Shown: one piece after another, positions 46,990 to 59,600 of the stretch
Numbering within the stretch: position 1 is the first letter of the stretch
Layout of the letters: every line of letters starts with the position of its first letter
Assembly: GCA_030267565.1 (NCBI GenBank)
Contig: BRXU01000057.1
Span: 37,501 to 101,500, forward strand
Source: Pleodorina starrii
Taxonomy: Eukaryota; Chlorophyta; Chlorophyceae; Chlamydomonadales; Volvocaceae
Direction: 5' to 3'
DNA: 64,000 bases
Program-made: the position numbers and the translations under genes
Notes under the pieces: generated by a model
The model's input: only the letters and a program-made list of their open reading frames with translations
Database searches by the model: none
What the model was told of the DNA's origin: nothing

Positions 46990-47078
46990 TATGCGCAGTG
47001 GCCTGATGGATCATGCCGTGGAGACCGCACGGACTTGAAATGACGTGACGTCTTGGGACGTCTACCGCAAACTGATCG

Positions 47079-50000
47079 ATGGGTTGTGGCGGCAGCAAGC
47101 AGGGTGTAGTGCCACTCTACGACGACCTGCATGCGCGAAATGGCTCAGAGCAAGCTCCGTCACGCACGGACGCCAGCGGCCCCGGGACCGGGGGCAACAA
47201 GACAGTTCGGTTGCTGGCAGCAGGAGCGTCGCCCAGCAAGCGGCACGTGGATCGCAAGGAGAACCAGTCCTTCTTCGACAAGTCCCGCTCGGTGAAGGGG
47301 TCCCGCCCCAAATCGGCGGGCGCCAAGTCGCAGAAGCGGGTTGCGGCCTTCACCAGCCGCAAGGCAACCCGCCTGGATGCGCCCCCGGAGCCGGAATGCA
47401 AGAAACCCGCCAATGCGGGCGGGAAAAGCCGCTTCGCGCGCAGCATCATGGCCGTCACGGACGCTATGTTCGGCCCGCCACCGGAGTGGATCCTGCGCCA
47501 AACGAGCCCCATCAAGAGGTGGGGGGCGGCCCATCGCACTTCAGGGCCGGGTGTTCTGGGTGACGTACAGCAGGGCCTCGGAGCCCTCACCAGGCCATTC
47601 AGTCTCGCTGCAGCAGGGAGCAAGACAGCCCTAGACCAGGGACCCCGCGCAGTGAGCAACACGTATAGCAGCAAGGCCGATGATGGGCAGGAGGCGGGAC
47701 AGCAATCTCGGCGGACAGCCCGGTCCAGCCTCCCCTGGGGCGCCGGTTCTGCGCTGCACAGGCATCAGTTGGCATGGAAAGCCCATGCGCGCAGGAGGGA
47801 TACAGGGGCCGAGGCGGCACGGGGATGTGGGAGGAACCGAAGGGGTTGGGAGCCTGCGGTGTGGAATCTTGGTTGCTGCGTTCTTACGTAGGCTAAGTGT
47901 GGAGACCAGTCGAAGAGCATCGGGGGCCTATGGGGCACCCATGTGTGTGACGTCCGTACCCGTTGCTTGACGGGCGCTCGTGACCCCGCCATCCCCCCTC
48001 CCTGCTTATGATATGCAACGGAAGCGCGGAGCATCAAGCTCAGCCACTTGATGCCGCCGCGGGGCTGTGCCCGTTGATACGGTTTTGCACGCGCGGACAT
48101 CCGCGAGGCCAAGGACCATGGCCGGCTGGGGAAGCATCCTACATTTCGGGGTCGGCAGCGTCAATCATACATTTCACTACCTCGTCTTGACACGTTCCTG
48201 CTGTATGTGGCATGGTGGTCAACACTCCCTTGCCGAGCGTTCCCTCATATGTTCCCTAACCGACGCGCCCCTGCCCCCCTCCACCTCCCTGCGACCAACA
48301 GCCAGTACCAGTTCCTCGGCGTGGTTGGGCGAGGGCAGTTTGGCCAGGTAAGGGGGGGCCGGGCGGGGCTTGGTGCGGCGTGCCTCCCGCCGTGTCTGCC
48401 GTGTGGTGCAGGGTACACCGCTGCGCCGTTGGGCGAGGAGGGGAGGGCCTTCTTCTTGCGGCAAGGGCAGGGCTCGGCTTGGCGCACACCCCACTGTTGT
48501 GGTCGGGTGGATGGCCCGCATGGCGCCGTCGGGCCTGAACGGGTCGGATCGGGCTGGGTAACGTAACGTGCGGTATGGGCGTAACGTGCGGGCCATTCCC
48601 CCGACCCTACCGGCTGGTGACCTCGTTGCCAGGTGGATGCACTTGGTGGGCAGGGCACCTCATGGAGGCCGTGCGGGAGAACTGCCGCCGGCTTCCTGGG
48701 TGGGGTTGGGCAGTGCCACAGCACCGGATTGTCGTGGCGAGGAAGCTACGTGGGTGTACAGAGGCGTGGGTGTACAGAGGAACAGGATGGCGAAGCCCCG
48801 TGCGTGCAACCATGCGCAGACGCACCTCTGGTGCCATGGGCACAGTGTCTCGCAAGGCCGGGAAGCCGTTCCACGCACATGGCTCACGCCCTGCCTCCCG
48901 GCTCCGCCCCGGCTCCCGCCCTCAGGTGTACTGCATCCGCCACGTGAAGCACAACGTAAAGTTTGCTTGCAAGACCCTGGGCAAGAAGAAGCTTCTAAGC
49001 CAGCTGGACGCTGACGACATCAAGCGTGAGATCGAGGTGATGCACCACCTGTCGGGGCACGCGCTGGTGGTGGGCCTGCACCAGGTGTTCGAGGACGAGA
49101 AGAACGTGCACCTGGTCATGGATCTGTGCCAGGTGGGCAGCAGGCGGCAGGCCCAGGAGCAGGATTCGCGGGGGTGCTGGGGGGGAGGTTGGGGGCGGTG
49201 CGGCAGGGACAGCGGTAGTGGTAGGGGTGGCGGTAGGGGTGAACTGTGCTGCCGGTCGCCATCACGCGAGTCAGGATGCCGCCAGAAGGGCGTGAGCAAC
49301 CTCCACTTCCTCCTCTTCCTCCGCACCGCGCCGCAGCGCGTGCTGTCCTGCGCCACCGCAAGTGAGCGGAGAAGCGGTGCCCAGCTGTGCATGACACTCT
49401 AGAAATGTCGCTGTCGCAGCGAGGCCGCGAGCCCGTGTGACGCCGCACCTGATCTGCTCCTCCAACTGGTGGCCTCGCTCGCAGGTACCCGGTCGCTACC
49501 CTCGCTTCCGCTTTTGATGGATATCCTTTGAACACCCCGCTCCCTGCCACTGGCCCACTCGTTCTCGCGCACGCTCCAGGGCGACCTGTACGAGCTGCTC
49601 CGCGAGTGCAAGTACCTGCCCGAGGTGAAGGCCGCCCCGCTGATGATGCTGGCCATCCGGGCAGTGCAGTACTGCCACGCCATGGGGGTGGTGCACCGCG
49701 ACATCAAGCCAGAGAACTTCCTGCTCGCCTCGCGAAACGACCTCAGCCACATCAAGCTCACCGACTTTGGCCTGTCAACATTCTACCAGGAAGGTGGGCG
49801 GGGCGGGGGGGAGGTCAGCGGGAAGCCGCGGGGACCCACGAGCAAACGAGCAACACTGGCGTGGGACGGAGGGAGGGGGGAAGGGAGGGAGCGGGGCCTG
49901 CACGGTGGGACGCGCCGGCGACAATGCACAGCGACAGTGCGCGAGAGGCGAGGGGCCCAACGCTGACGGGGCCCGACGTGGAGGGAGATTACCAAACCTC

Positions 50001-52371
50001 GTAGCCTCTTCTCCGTAGCGCCCCTCATCGCTAGGTGCAGTTGCAGCTTGTCCCGTCTCAGGGATCAACTCGTGTTCATTGGTCCGCCGGCGGACTGTTA
50101 CCCGCTTGACCCATGCTCACCCGCGCTTGCCCGTGGCCCCTGCGCAACCCCTCCCTGACCTTCCTTTGCGTTGCTGTGTTGCTCGGGCAGGTCAAGTATT
50201 CAACGAGCTGCTCGGCAGTCCGTACTACATAGCGCCGGAGGTGAGGTGGCGTTACGGGAGATTAGCGGGGGGAGGGAACGGCACTGTGCAGGAGGTCGGG
50301 TGGAGTGCGGGGCGGGGTGTGGGGAGGTGCTGTGCGTTGAGATAGGGCGCTGAGCGGCGCAGCGGCGGGACGGAGCGGGATGCAATGCGGTCGATTGAAG
50401 TGGGGTGGGGTAAAATAGAAGATACTGGTACCGCAGCGAAGGGATGGAGAGGGCGTCAGCTAACGGACCCGGGATTGGGTGGGGTGGGCCGGCCACCTTT
50501 CCCCATGAGCGGCCGCGCATCAGCCACGGGCCCGCTCGACAGCTCGCCGCGCCCGCCCCTTTTCTCCGCTGCGGCCTATCCCCTGCCGCGACCCATCCCC
50601 CAAAAGCCCCACCCCAACACACACCCCACCCCACTCCGCGTCCCCCCTTTCCCCACCCGCCTGCCCTCCTGCTCAGGTGATTCGTCAAAAGTACGGCAAG
50701 GAGGCTGACGTTTGGTCTTGCGGCGTGATGCTGTACATAATGCTGTGCGGCGAGGCCCCCTTCTTCGGCGAGGGCGACGAGGGCATCTTTAAGTCCATCA
50801 TGAAGGCCAAGCTGGACTTCTCCTTCGAGCCCTGGCCCAGTCTGTCCAAGGACGTCAAGATGCTGCTGCGCCGCATGCTGGTCAAGGACCCCAGGGAGAG
50901 GGCCACGCTGGAGGAGGTGCTGGCACACCCCTGGTTCGCGAGATACGTGCCGCAGGCAGACTCGCTCAAGGCAGGAGGTGGCTGGGGAGGGGGCGGCGAG
51001 CCCGCGCCGCAGCAGCCGGTCGCACGCACCGGTGCCCCCGCCGCGACGCTCCCGCCGCTACCCGGCAGCCCCGGGCGGCCCCCCTGCGGCGGCGCCGGCT
51101 GCGAGAACCCTCTGTTCAGCCGCATCAAGCGCTACTCTGTTGCCAGCCGCACGAAGAAGGCGGCCCTGCGCTACATCGTGGCCAGCCTGCCGGACGAGGT
51201 GACTGCGGGGCTGTTCAACCTGTTTCAGGACTTTGACGCGGACGACAATCACGCCATCGACGTGCACGAGTTCAAGTCGGGCTTCATGCGGCGCGGCGTT
51301 GCGCTGCTGGACGAGGAGGCGGGCAGTCTGGTGCACAGCGCGGACCTGGACGGGGACGGAGTGCTCAACCTGGTGGAGTGGCTGGGGGCAACCATGTACA
51401 TACCGGAGGAGCAGGTGGGAGGGGGCGGCGGGGAAGGAGGGGTGGCGATAGGGAGGGTTGGGACGGGAGCGAGTGAGCGAGCGAGCGGCTGGGCGGCGGG
51501 CGCCGAGGAGGGGTGGGGAAGCGCGGTGGGTTGGTAGGTAGGTAGCACGGTGGCTGGGCTGGGAGCGCGTCGGCGGCATGCGGTTTGCATTTGCTTGGCC
51601 GGTCAAGGACGCGCATGTTGTTGCCGTCACCCGAGCCCTGTTCGCGCGGCCTTGCTTTGACGCGTCCACCCGTCCTGCCTCGCCTGGGTATCCACTACTC
51701 GCCACTTGTTCCCCGCCCCCTCGCCCCCCCCTCCCATTCGAGACGGCCGTCTTTCGTTACTTTTACCGTTCACGGGCTCCGGCCTATACGTGGATAACCC
51801 CACTCACATTCCCGCTCTGCACTCCACTCCACCGGCCCGCCCCGCTCCTCACCGCCCCTCTCCCGCTTGCTGTCTCCCATCCGTGTTTTGTCAGGTTGAG
51901 TCTCTGGTTTCTGAGGCCTTTGCGTTCATGGACACCGACCGCAACGGCTTCCTGACCGCTTCCGAGCTGCTGGACTACCTGGGCGAGGGGCAGTCGGAGC
52001 TGGCGGAGCTCATCATGGCGGAGGCGGACACCGACATGGACGGACGGGTCAGTGCGGAGGAGTTCAGGGCGGCGTACTCGATGACCATGGACAGGTCCAG
52101 GGCGGCATCCAGGCCCGGCACGGCGCCGGGAGAGGGGGGAGTGAGCGGCGCAGGCGGACGGCTGGCGGGGGCCGCGGGCGGCAAGGGCGGCGCCGTGGCG
52201 GTGGGCGAGGCCGGCGGCGACGGCGGGGTTGCTGGCCCCAGCGGCGCGTGCATGGTGCGAATGACCAGTGTGACGAGTGTGGTGAGCATGGGCATGGGCG
52301 ACGAGCTGACGCGGAACAGCAGCCTGGTGCTGCTGGCGGCCAGGTCAGAATTGCGGGTGGAGGAGGACTGA
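47079..52371 (+). CDS. Calcium-dependent protein kinase (CDPK) with four EF-hands
   Basis: Exons are 47079-47518, 48302-48347, 48926-49132, 49580-49793, 50191-50240, 50677-51414 and 51895-52371, giving 723 residues. All junctions are GT-AG and in phase. A TGA lies two codons before the ATG. The start MGCGGSK fits N-myristoylation at Gly2 and palmitoylation at Cys3, so membrane anchoring is likely. After a basic, variable N-terminus of about 145 residues comes the kinase domain: glycine loop GRGQFGQV (about 157-163), ATP-binding Lys178 in FACK, catalytic HRD 270-272, DFG 293-295 and APE 317-319. EF-hand loops lie near residues 506-517, 542-553, 578-589 and 610-621, with acidic ligands at the expected positions (the first is the least canonical). 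CDPKs phosphorylate Ser/Thr when Ca2+ releases a pseudosubstrate segment. A Gly/Pro-rich insert of about 50 residues separates the kinase from the regulatory part. The segment after LVMDLCQ has one Gly fewer than usual. Confidence 0.92.
51755..51800 (+). repeat. Short dispersed intronic repeat, copy A
   Basis: This contains CACGGGCTCCGGCCTATACG followed by TGGATAACCC, matching 38806-38846 on the minus strand closely and 30210-30262 more loosely. It lies in intron 6 of the kinase gene, sense orientation, about 95 bases before the exon 7 acceptor. Confidence 0.75.
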
Positions 52372-55300
52372 GAGACGGGAAGGGAAGGGAAGGCGGGAGA
52401 CTGGAAGAGCCCAGGACGGTTGAGGCGGGGATAGGGCGGTCGAGGGCGCTTGCGGTGGCGCGCAGCGGGCGCGGCGCGGCGTGCGTGGAACAGCCGCCTT
52501 GCAAGGCGTGAACGGCTGCGTGCTATGGGAATGGTGATGCGAAAATGCTATACTGAAACCCTATACTGAAAGGAGTATTAGGGGCGATTGTGCTGCGCTG
52601 TGATGTGCTTTGCTGGGTGTCTCAGCCCGTGCTTAGCCTCGTTACGTGCCAGGCCATGCGCTGCCCAGAGTTCATGATGCAGTGGGTCAGGGGGGGCCGT
52701 TCGGCTGGGGCGGTGGGAAAGTGGTTCCAGGCTCCGCAACCCGAGGTGATTCTGTTTGCGCGGACGTGTGTAGGAGCAAGCGGAGGACTGACCCGCGAGT
52801 CAGGGTGCACCGCCCCTCACTGCACTGTTGGACACGGTTGGCGTCGTGGCTCTGCACAGCGGGGTGCCAAACTTGGACTGACTTCCAAGTTCCAACCAAG
52901 GCTCTGACCCAGCCAGACAGGGAACCAGAGGAGGTGTCACGGGGCAGTGCGTGCGCGTGCACAGAGCGGGGAGGGTGCACAGCAGACGCGGCCGCTTGCA
53001 GGCTGCTGGCTGGGTTTGTGTATGTGCGTATGCATGTGTAGACTTGGGGCCACCGTTCGGGACGGCACGTGCGCAGCGGGCGATGACTGTTGGCAGGATG
53101 TTGTTTAGTGGCTCCGTGGTTGTTGGCTTGCTGGTATTCGAGTCGTTTCCCGAATCCTGTGTCCGGCATGGCGCGCAGGCCCTCCTGAGCCCCTTCCCCC
53201 ATCGGTGGGCGGCCACTCAACATAAACAAATGCCGGCGGACAACGGGCGTGGCGTGGTGGCCCCAAAGTGAGGTTGGGGCAATGCGGCGTTCGAAGGCGG
53301 TGGGCAAATAGTCGCGTGCAGGGCCGTGACTTTTCCGTCTCGTGCGTGCAGGGCGGCAGGTGGGGGCGGCATGGGCCAGCTCCCCCACTGGGCCAGGCAT
53401 GTGTTCAGGACGCTGCTGCCAGGGCGACGTGTGACTGCAGCGGATGTGACCTCTGCGGATGTGACCACATTACCGTGTCAGAAGTGCCATCGGGCCCTGG
53501 TTGACCCGCGAATGAACGTGTGCGCCTAAGCAGGTGGCTGGCGCGATGTGTAGCGCAACGCATGCATGGGGATGGCAAAGTGTGTGTGCATGCACGTTGT
53601 GACAGTGAGGGCAGGACCGTGATCCCGATAATACTTTGAGGACGTCTCGTACATGGCGTGTGTTGGGGCTTTACCTTAGATGGCATGCGGCAGCTTGTGA
53701 AGTCGCACCAGGGCTACCGCGGGGCAACAAGCTCGAGTTGGCGCGGTTGCTGCCGCTACTGCTGTAGTGATGTTGCTGCAGCTGCCTGCGGTATGTGCTG
53801 TACTCGGTACGGCGGCGAGATGTTTTATGTGAGGAGCAGCAGCGGCTCCTCCCGACCCATTCCTGCTCGTGGGCACCGCGCGGGGCCTAGGCGGCCGCGA
53901 GATCGACCTGCATGACTGCATGCCTGCTGCCTGGGGCACACTGGAGGGATTGCGGGGAAGAGACGGTCAGAGCTGCAACACGGCTGCTGTCATCCCCTCC
54001 AGTGGCGAAAACGGTGACCCTGGGTGGCAGTCCCGCAGCGGCCTTTTGCCGCCACCCGTGTTTGCTGTACGATATGACATTGTGTATGCGAGTACATGTG
54101 CTGGTGTCGCGAGCCACCTTTCCAGGGGCTGTGCTGTGCTGTGTTAGGGATGGTGGGAGGTGGGTGAACAACTCCCGGCCCCACCAGGAGCCTTGCTAAT
54201 GCCCTGAATGAGATACTTGGAGGCAGGGCGGGCAAATGGACGCGTGGAGGAGTGAGACGTGGCGGGTGGGCGGGCGCGTTAGCGGGGCGGGGGCAGGAAC
54301 TGCGGAGTGCGGACATGCCCCCAAGGTTTGGGACATGTCGGACCACGCTTGCACACATTGTTGCAGCCAGAGCACCGTACCGTACCGCACCGTACCGTAC
54401 CCTCAGGTTGCCGTCGCAAATAATGTCCGCTCCCTGCATGCGGGCTGTGCAAGTCCTCACATGTGTTATATGGCGGGCGTACTGACGCGTGATGGCGTGA
54501 AGCGGCCGCTGAGCTGCGTGGCCCATGCTGACAGCGAGCTGCCGCATTCGTACATATACCGCGCTGTGCTTACGTGCCCACCGTCTGTACAGTCAACGGG
54601 CGAGCGGACGGCTAGCGCAGCGAGCAGGCATGCCGAGGTTGATTGGATAGCCCGGTTACGAATGAGCAGGTGCGGGTTACTGTACGCCAGGCCGTCAAGC
54701 CAAGCAAGCTATACTGGCCTTCCATGTGTGCGGAATTTGTAATTGAATGCGCATCTGCATTCCGTTTAGGAATTGCAAGCTTTCGGGCGCCTTGTTTCAA
54801 ATGGCCGTGGCTTCGCCTTCGGCAGTCGGCTAGGGTCGGCTCGGCAGCGGCGGCCCCCCGTGAGAACTTCGGAAGCTTCCTTGACGTACGGGATTCATAC
54901 CAGAGGTGCTGGAACGTGTGAGCCAGGCTACTTGGTCTTGTCCTATAGCAGAAGGACCCCTCTGGGAAGCTCCTTCACTATTGGCGAGAGGACTCCGAAA
55001 GGCTGCGGTCTGTTTCCTCCCCCTCCGGGAGTCCTTATCGCACCAAAAATCAGGGCCCAGATGGCGTTTGAGAGATGCCGCGCGGAAACGCTTGATTTGT
55101 TCGGCAGATTAGTGCTGTGCTGGGTTTGGGTTTTTTTTAGGGTTTTAGGGTAAAGTGATCGGACTTTCACGCAGGCGCGATGTGCAACCTGGCTGGTAGG
55201 CCGTTGGCTGCGCAGTTGCGATGCAAAAATCCGTTGTGAGAATAAAATAAATGATTTCCAGCGCTTTAAAATTTAGAGGTGCTGTATATGCTGTATATGT

Positions 55301-56628
55301 CCGGCTGCCACGATGACTTTTGCAGTGGCCATGTCGTCCCAAGGCCCGTTCACCTGCCCTTACAATGCAGTTTTGCAGTGGTGTTGGTTCTGCGTTTAAA
55401 ACCTAGAAATTGCCGGCGCGCAGAGAAGCAACGCTGCCCTGTGCGAAACCGTTGCCGATTTGCCGTTGCAGCAGGTAAGGTAGGAAAGGGTAGGTAGGTA
55501 GGTGGCTAAGTGGGTGCAAACCGTTGTTCATGTGTGATACCACAATCTTCCTGTTTAGTAGTTCCAAATTATTACGCATGCTTCTAGGAGCCGATCGGTC
55601 GAATTGTTGCCCATGGCGTGTTAGTTGGCGTCCATCTTTTATAAACGCTCGCCGCGACGTTGAGCTCTTCGACTCGAAGTTCAGGATGCGTGCAAAACGA
55701 ATCTCGTTTCTTGGCAGGTCAAATCTCCTAAGACGCGAATAATCGGTGCCCTGTTGCGGGCTTTTCATTGTATGTACGGCGCAAGCTGCGCACACCGGTA
55801 AGCGTGGACACACTGGCAATGGACCTGCTGCGGCACTTGCAAAATTGTGGTAAATGCTGTGCCCAAGATGCCATATTTGACCTTCAGTTGACCTTGAGTC
55901 TTCCTTACTCGTCCGCATCTGTTTCGTCTTTTTGCTTATGCCTCCTGCTGCCTTCCTATTGACTTCATTTGCGGCGTTATGTGGAAACAAGGCTTAAAAC
56001 TGAAATTTGCAGCACTCGAACTGAGCTGTACAGGACCTGGCGGCACACGTGGCCGCGAAGCTCATGGCCAACAAGCCTTGCACGGACTTCTCAGTAGCAC
56101 ATTCATACATGCAAAACTAACATGCGCCTGTGCTTAGTAGCAGGACGGATTAGGCGATCAGAACGGGCCCGCTATTTTCCGTGTTGCACGTCTGCACAGA
56201 TATCACCAGCATTGCCGCATGGTCGGCTTGTGACTTCATAGCCCTCTAAATATGCTATGCATAGTTGATTACAATACTTTTGTTACCGGTAAACGTTTGG
56301 TGTACAAGAACCAAGGACAGCCAAACGGAAAGAAATGTTGCTTTGCTTGGGCGCTGTGGACACCTGCGGGCACGAATTTCCAAATTTGAATGAATGTTAG
56401 GCAGCCGCCCCCGTTTTCCAAGCGGATGCCTCTGCTGTCGCCTCGAAACCTGCCCACTTCTCGAGATTCGCTGGGCATACGGCTTGGAAACGTCATGTTG
56501 AGCAATTATATGTCCAGGAATGCGACTCAGCGCGGCCTACTGGTGAGGGATGTGTACACAGCGTTTGGACCCCGTATCACGATGCGCAAGTATGCGCCTG
56601 CAATCTGTACTAATGATGCTGCGTTGGT
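52372..56628. other. Intergenic region between CDPK and GCNA-like genes; no confident gene
   Basis: No frame here shows a known domain or a phase-consistent exon set. The longest is a minus-strand frame of 195 codons at 55403-55990 with no recognised motif. The 5' part should hold the kinase 3' UTR. The first TGTAA found by eye is at 54738-54742, which would make that UTR very long, so another signal may be used. A CCGTA/CCGCA pentamer run lies near 54375-54400 and a telomere-type motif at 55135-55150. Confidence 0.4.
55135..55150 (+). repeat. Two exact TTTTAGGG telomere-type units
   Basis: TTTTAGGG occurs twice head to tail after a T-run. This is the Chlamydomonas telomere unit in an internal position, in the gap between genes 3 and 4. 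Confidence 0.75.
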
Positions 56629-59600
56629 ATGCAGCATACGCCCTCGCGGAACGGGGCTTCAAGTTCGTGCATGGCCAGCTGCAATTCCTCTCCCGAAGAC
56701 GTTCCGTTGACCGTGAACCACACGCGGCCCGCACGACGCCGGCGCATTATTGAATCGGATGACGAAGGGGAGCCCACGCCAAGCCGCGCCGATCCGCAGA
56801 CCCTGTCGCCGCTGACTGGCAGCAGCCCGCGACGCCAGTTGGCTCTGCGTTCACCCAAGGCGCCCAACCCGGAGCAGCGCGCCCTTCAGAACCTCACCAA
56901 CCTGCCGGGCACCCCCAGTGCGGGCTGCGCCACCTCTACGACTGCTCGCCTGGGAGCTGCACACGCCGCGGGTGCTGCAATTCACGAAGGGCCCGGGAAG
57001 CGGGGCATTCTGGAGCTAAGTGCGCTCCTGAGAACGGGAAGCGGCAGCAGCGATGCCGGAGTCGTTGTCGTCAGCGACAGCGGCGTGCCTGCAGTCGCAA
57101 GCAGCTGCACCACCGGCCTGGCCGCCCACCCAGTGCCAACATCTGTGTCGGCACCGGCAACGTCGGCCAGGGTACAGCCCCAAGCCCTGTGGCCTGGGCC
57201 CTCGTCAGCGACCGAGTCGGGCCCTGCCGTGGTGGATGCAGGGCGTCCACGCATGGCCGCGGCAGTGGCCGTGGCGACGACCGCTGACGCTGGTGACAGT
57301 GACGGCAGCGATGACGCGGAGGTGTCGCTCGTCTTCACGCGCAGCATTCGGGCGCCGCGCACGTTGCGGCAGAGAGTCGATTCGGAAGACGGCGGCGGGG
57401 ATGCTGGCTCCAGTGAGGACGCTGACCTGCCGGGCGGAGCGGGGCCGGATCATCAAGACGGGCTGGGGGCTGCCGCGGGCCAGGTGCATAGCGGCGGGGC
57501 CGTGTCGTCACCAGCACCTCCGTGCCTTTTCGGTACCCCTGACGTGCAGCGCGTCGCGCACCCAGCCTCGAGCCAAACATGCCAAAGTAGATCGTCGAGC
57601 TTCCACTCGGCATGCAGTGACGAGGAGGAGAGCAGCTGTCGCGATGGCGGTGGTGTGGCCGGCGGCTCGGGCGGACTCAGCTGCCCCGAGGCCACCCAGG
57701 CCTCGCAGCAGCCGCAACCGCAGCAGGGCCCCTCAGCCGCGTCACCGCCTCTAGGGCGAGCCGCCGACCCGACCTGCATCATCGCCCCGGACGTTAGTTC
57801 ACTAATGGGGGACCTGGCCGGCGCAGGGCTGGGCCAGCTGGCCAAAGTGCCGCGACGGCGGCAGGGACGGAGGGCTGGCCGCGATGCCGCCGGCGAGGCA
57901 GCCGCGGCCGCCCTGTCCGACGCCGGCCCCATCGCCGACGCCGCGCCCGGCCCAAGCCTGGGCGCCGTACACGGCCGCGATGGTGGTGATGCCGCGCGCG
58001 CCGCTGGAGCGAGCCACACCGAGGGCCTCATGTACGACCTCTACGGCGAGCTGCAGCTGCTGAGCCAGCTGGGGGGGCTGTCGCTTGCAGCAGCTGGCGC
58101 TCCGGAGGGCGACAGCGACGACTCGGACAGTGGTCGCGATGAGGCCCACGGAAATGTCCCGCCCGCCGGCCCGTCATCAGCAGCATCTCCACCGGTGCTG
58201 TCACCGCCGCTGCTGCAGCTCCACCAACCGCCGCCGACAATCCGAACAGCTGCGGTTGAGGTACTGGACCTCACCCTGATGACATCCAGCAGTAGCAGCA
58301 GCTCGAGCAGGGACGGGGCCGCCAGCAGCAGTGCCCGGACCAGCACTGCCAGCGGCGGGGGGGACCCTGCGGATCATCCGGGGCCCGGGGGCAGGAGCAG
58401 CCCGGGGGGCCTCTTGGACGTGTACCGGCAGGCACAGACAGGCGTATTGCGCGCCGCCGGTCCTCCTCCTGACGCATGCGGCATGCCATCCGCTGGCAAA
58501 AGGGATGTGGATGCGGCGGCTGGAAGCTGTGGAGGCGTTGGCGGCGACTATCTGGACGACTCGGACTCGGAGCTGGAGCTGCAGCTGGGGCCGCGCTGCA
58601 AGCGGCCGCCCACAACGGCCCGGCGGAGGGCGGTGGTGCTGGACTCGAGCACGGAGGGGGGCAGCCCACAGCCGCCACCGCCACCGCAGCAGCAGCAGCA
58701 GCAGCAGGAAGCGCGGGGCCTTCACGAGCGGGCCGGGGGTCTCAGGTTGGGAGGCCGTGCTGGCGCCGGGACGTTTCGTAACGACAACGACTCGGACAGT
58801 TCAGACGGAGCAGCCGTGGTCGGGGCAGCGGAGGCACTGGCTGCACTCACGCTAACGGGGGCGGGGCGGCAGCAGTCCCCTAGCAAGACGAGCGCTCCGG
58901 GAGGCTGGCGCGGCGGGCCACGGACACCCGGCCCCCCGACCTGCGACCCGTATGACCTAGCAGACGACGATGGGGACGACGAGGACGGTGATGACGTGCG
59001 CGATTGCGCACTGGAGACACCCCTGCCATCGTTTCTTTCCCAGCTCGGCAGTCGGGGCCCACACGGCGGGGGGCTCTCTGTGCGTGGTTTCGGTGGCAAC
59101 TCCGCCACGCCGTCACTGCTGCAGCTGCCGCTGTCGCTGCGGACCCCGGGGCCAGGCCTGGGTGACGCGACACCAACGACGGCGGCGGGCCGCAAGGATC
59201 AGCGCCGGCGCGACGGCGTGGCGCCGAATGGGACCCAGGAGGCGCCCTCTCATCAGCAGCAGCCGCAGCAGTTGCTGACACCCGCGGGCGGCGAGGCCGG
59301 CACAGGTGGCACGAAGTCCCGGCCAAAGGCGCGGGCTCCCAGGACGAGGGCTGCCGCGGAGCACCGGGCGTTCTTGGCGGGGCGCGCGCGGGTTGCACAA
59401 GAGCTGTACGACAAGTGAGTTGCAGGATGGCCCTCGCCATTGTGCTTGATCGCGGTGGAGCGGTGTTGGGGCGGGCCGAGGCTGTGGCGGGGGACATTGG
59501 AAGGGGGGAGTGTCGGAACGTCGCGCAAAGCGGGCGATCTGCGTAGCCAGGCGCCGGCGGGCATATGTAAGACCCCCTCCCCCCTTCGCAGCTGGAAATG

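Larger units (their letters stand above)
46050..47078. promoter_or_regulatory. Divergent promoter region of gene 2 and the CDPK gene
   Basis: About 1.03 kb separates the start codons of gene 2 (minus strand, 46049) and the kinase gene (plus strand, 47079). It should therefore hold both promoters and 5' UTRs. It is richer in AT than the flanking exons. A TATA-like AATATATAG lies at 46981-46989, about 90 bases before the kinase ATG, and a strong hairpin lies at 46866-46890. I see no long open frame that would form a third gene. Confidence 0.6.

Noticed and set aside
55403..55990. Minus-strand frame of 195 codons between genes 3 and 4
   Set aside because: It has no recognised motif and lower GC than the true exons. 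It could be chance in AT-richer DNA.
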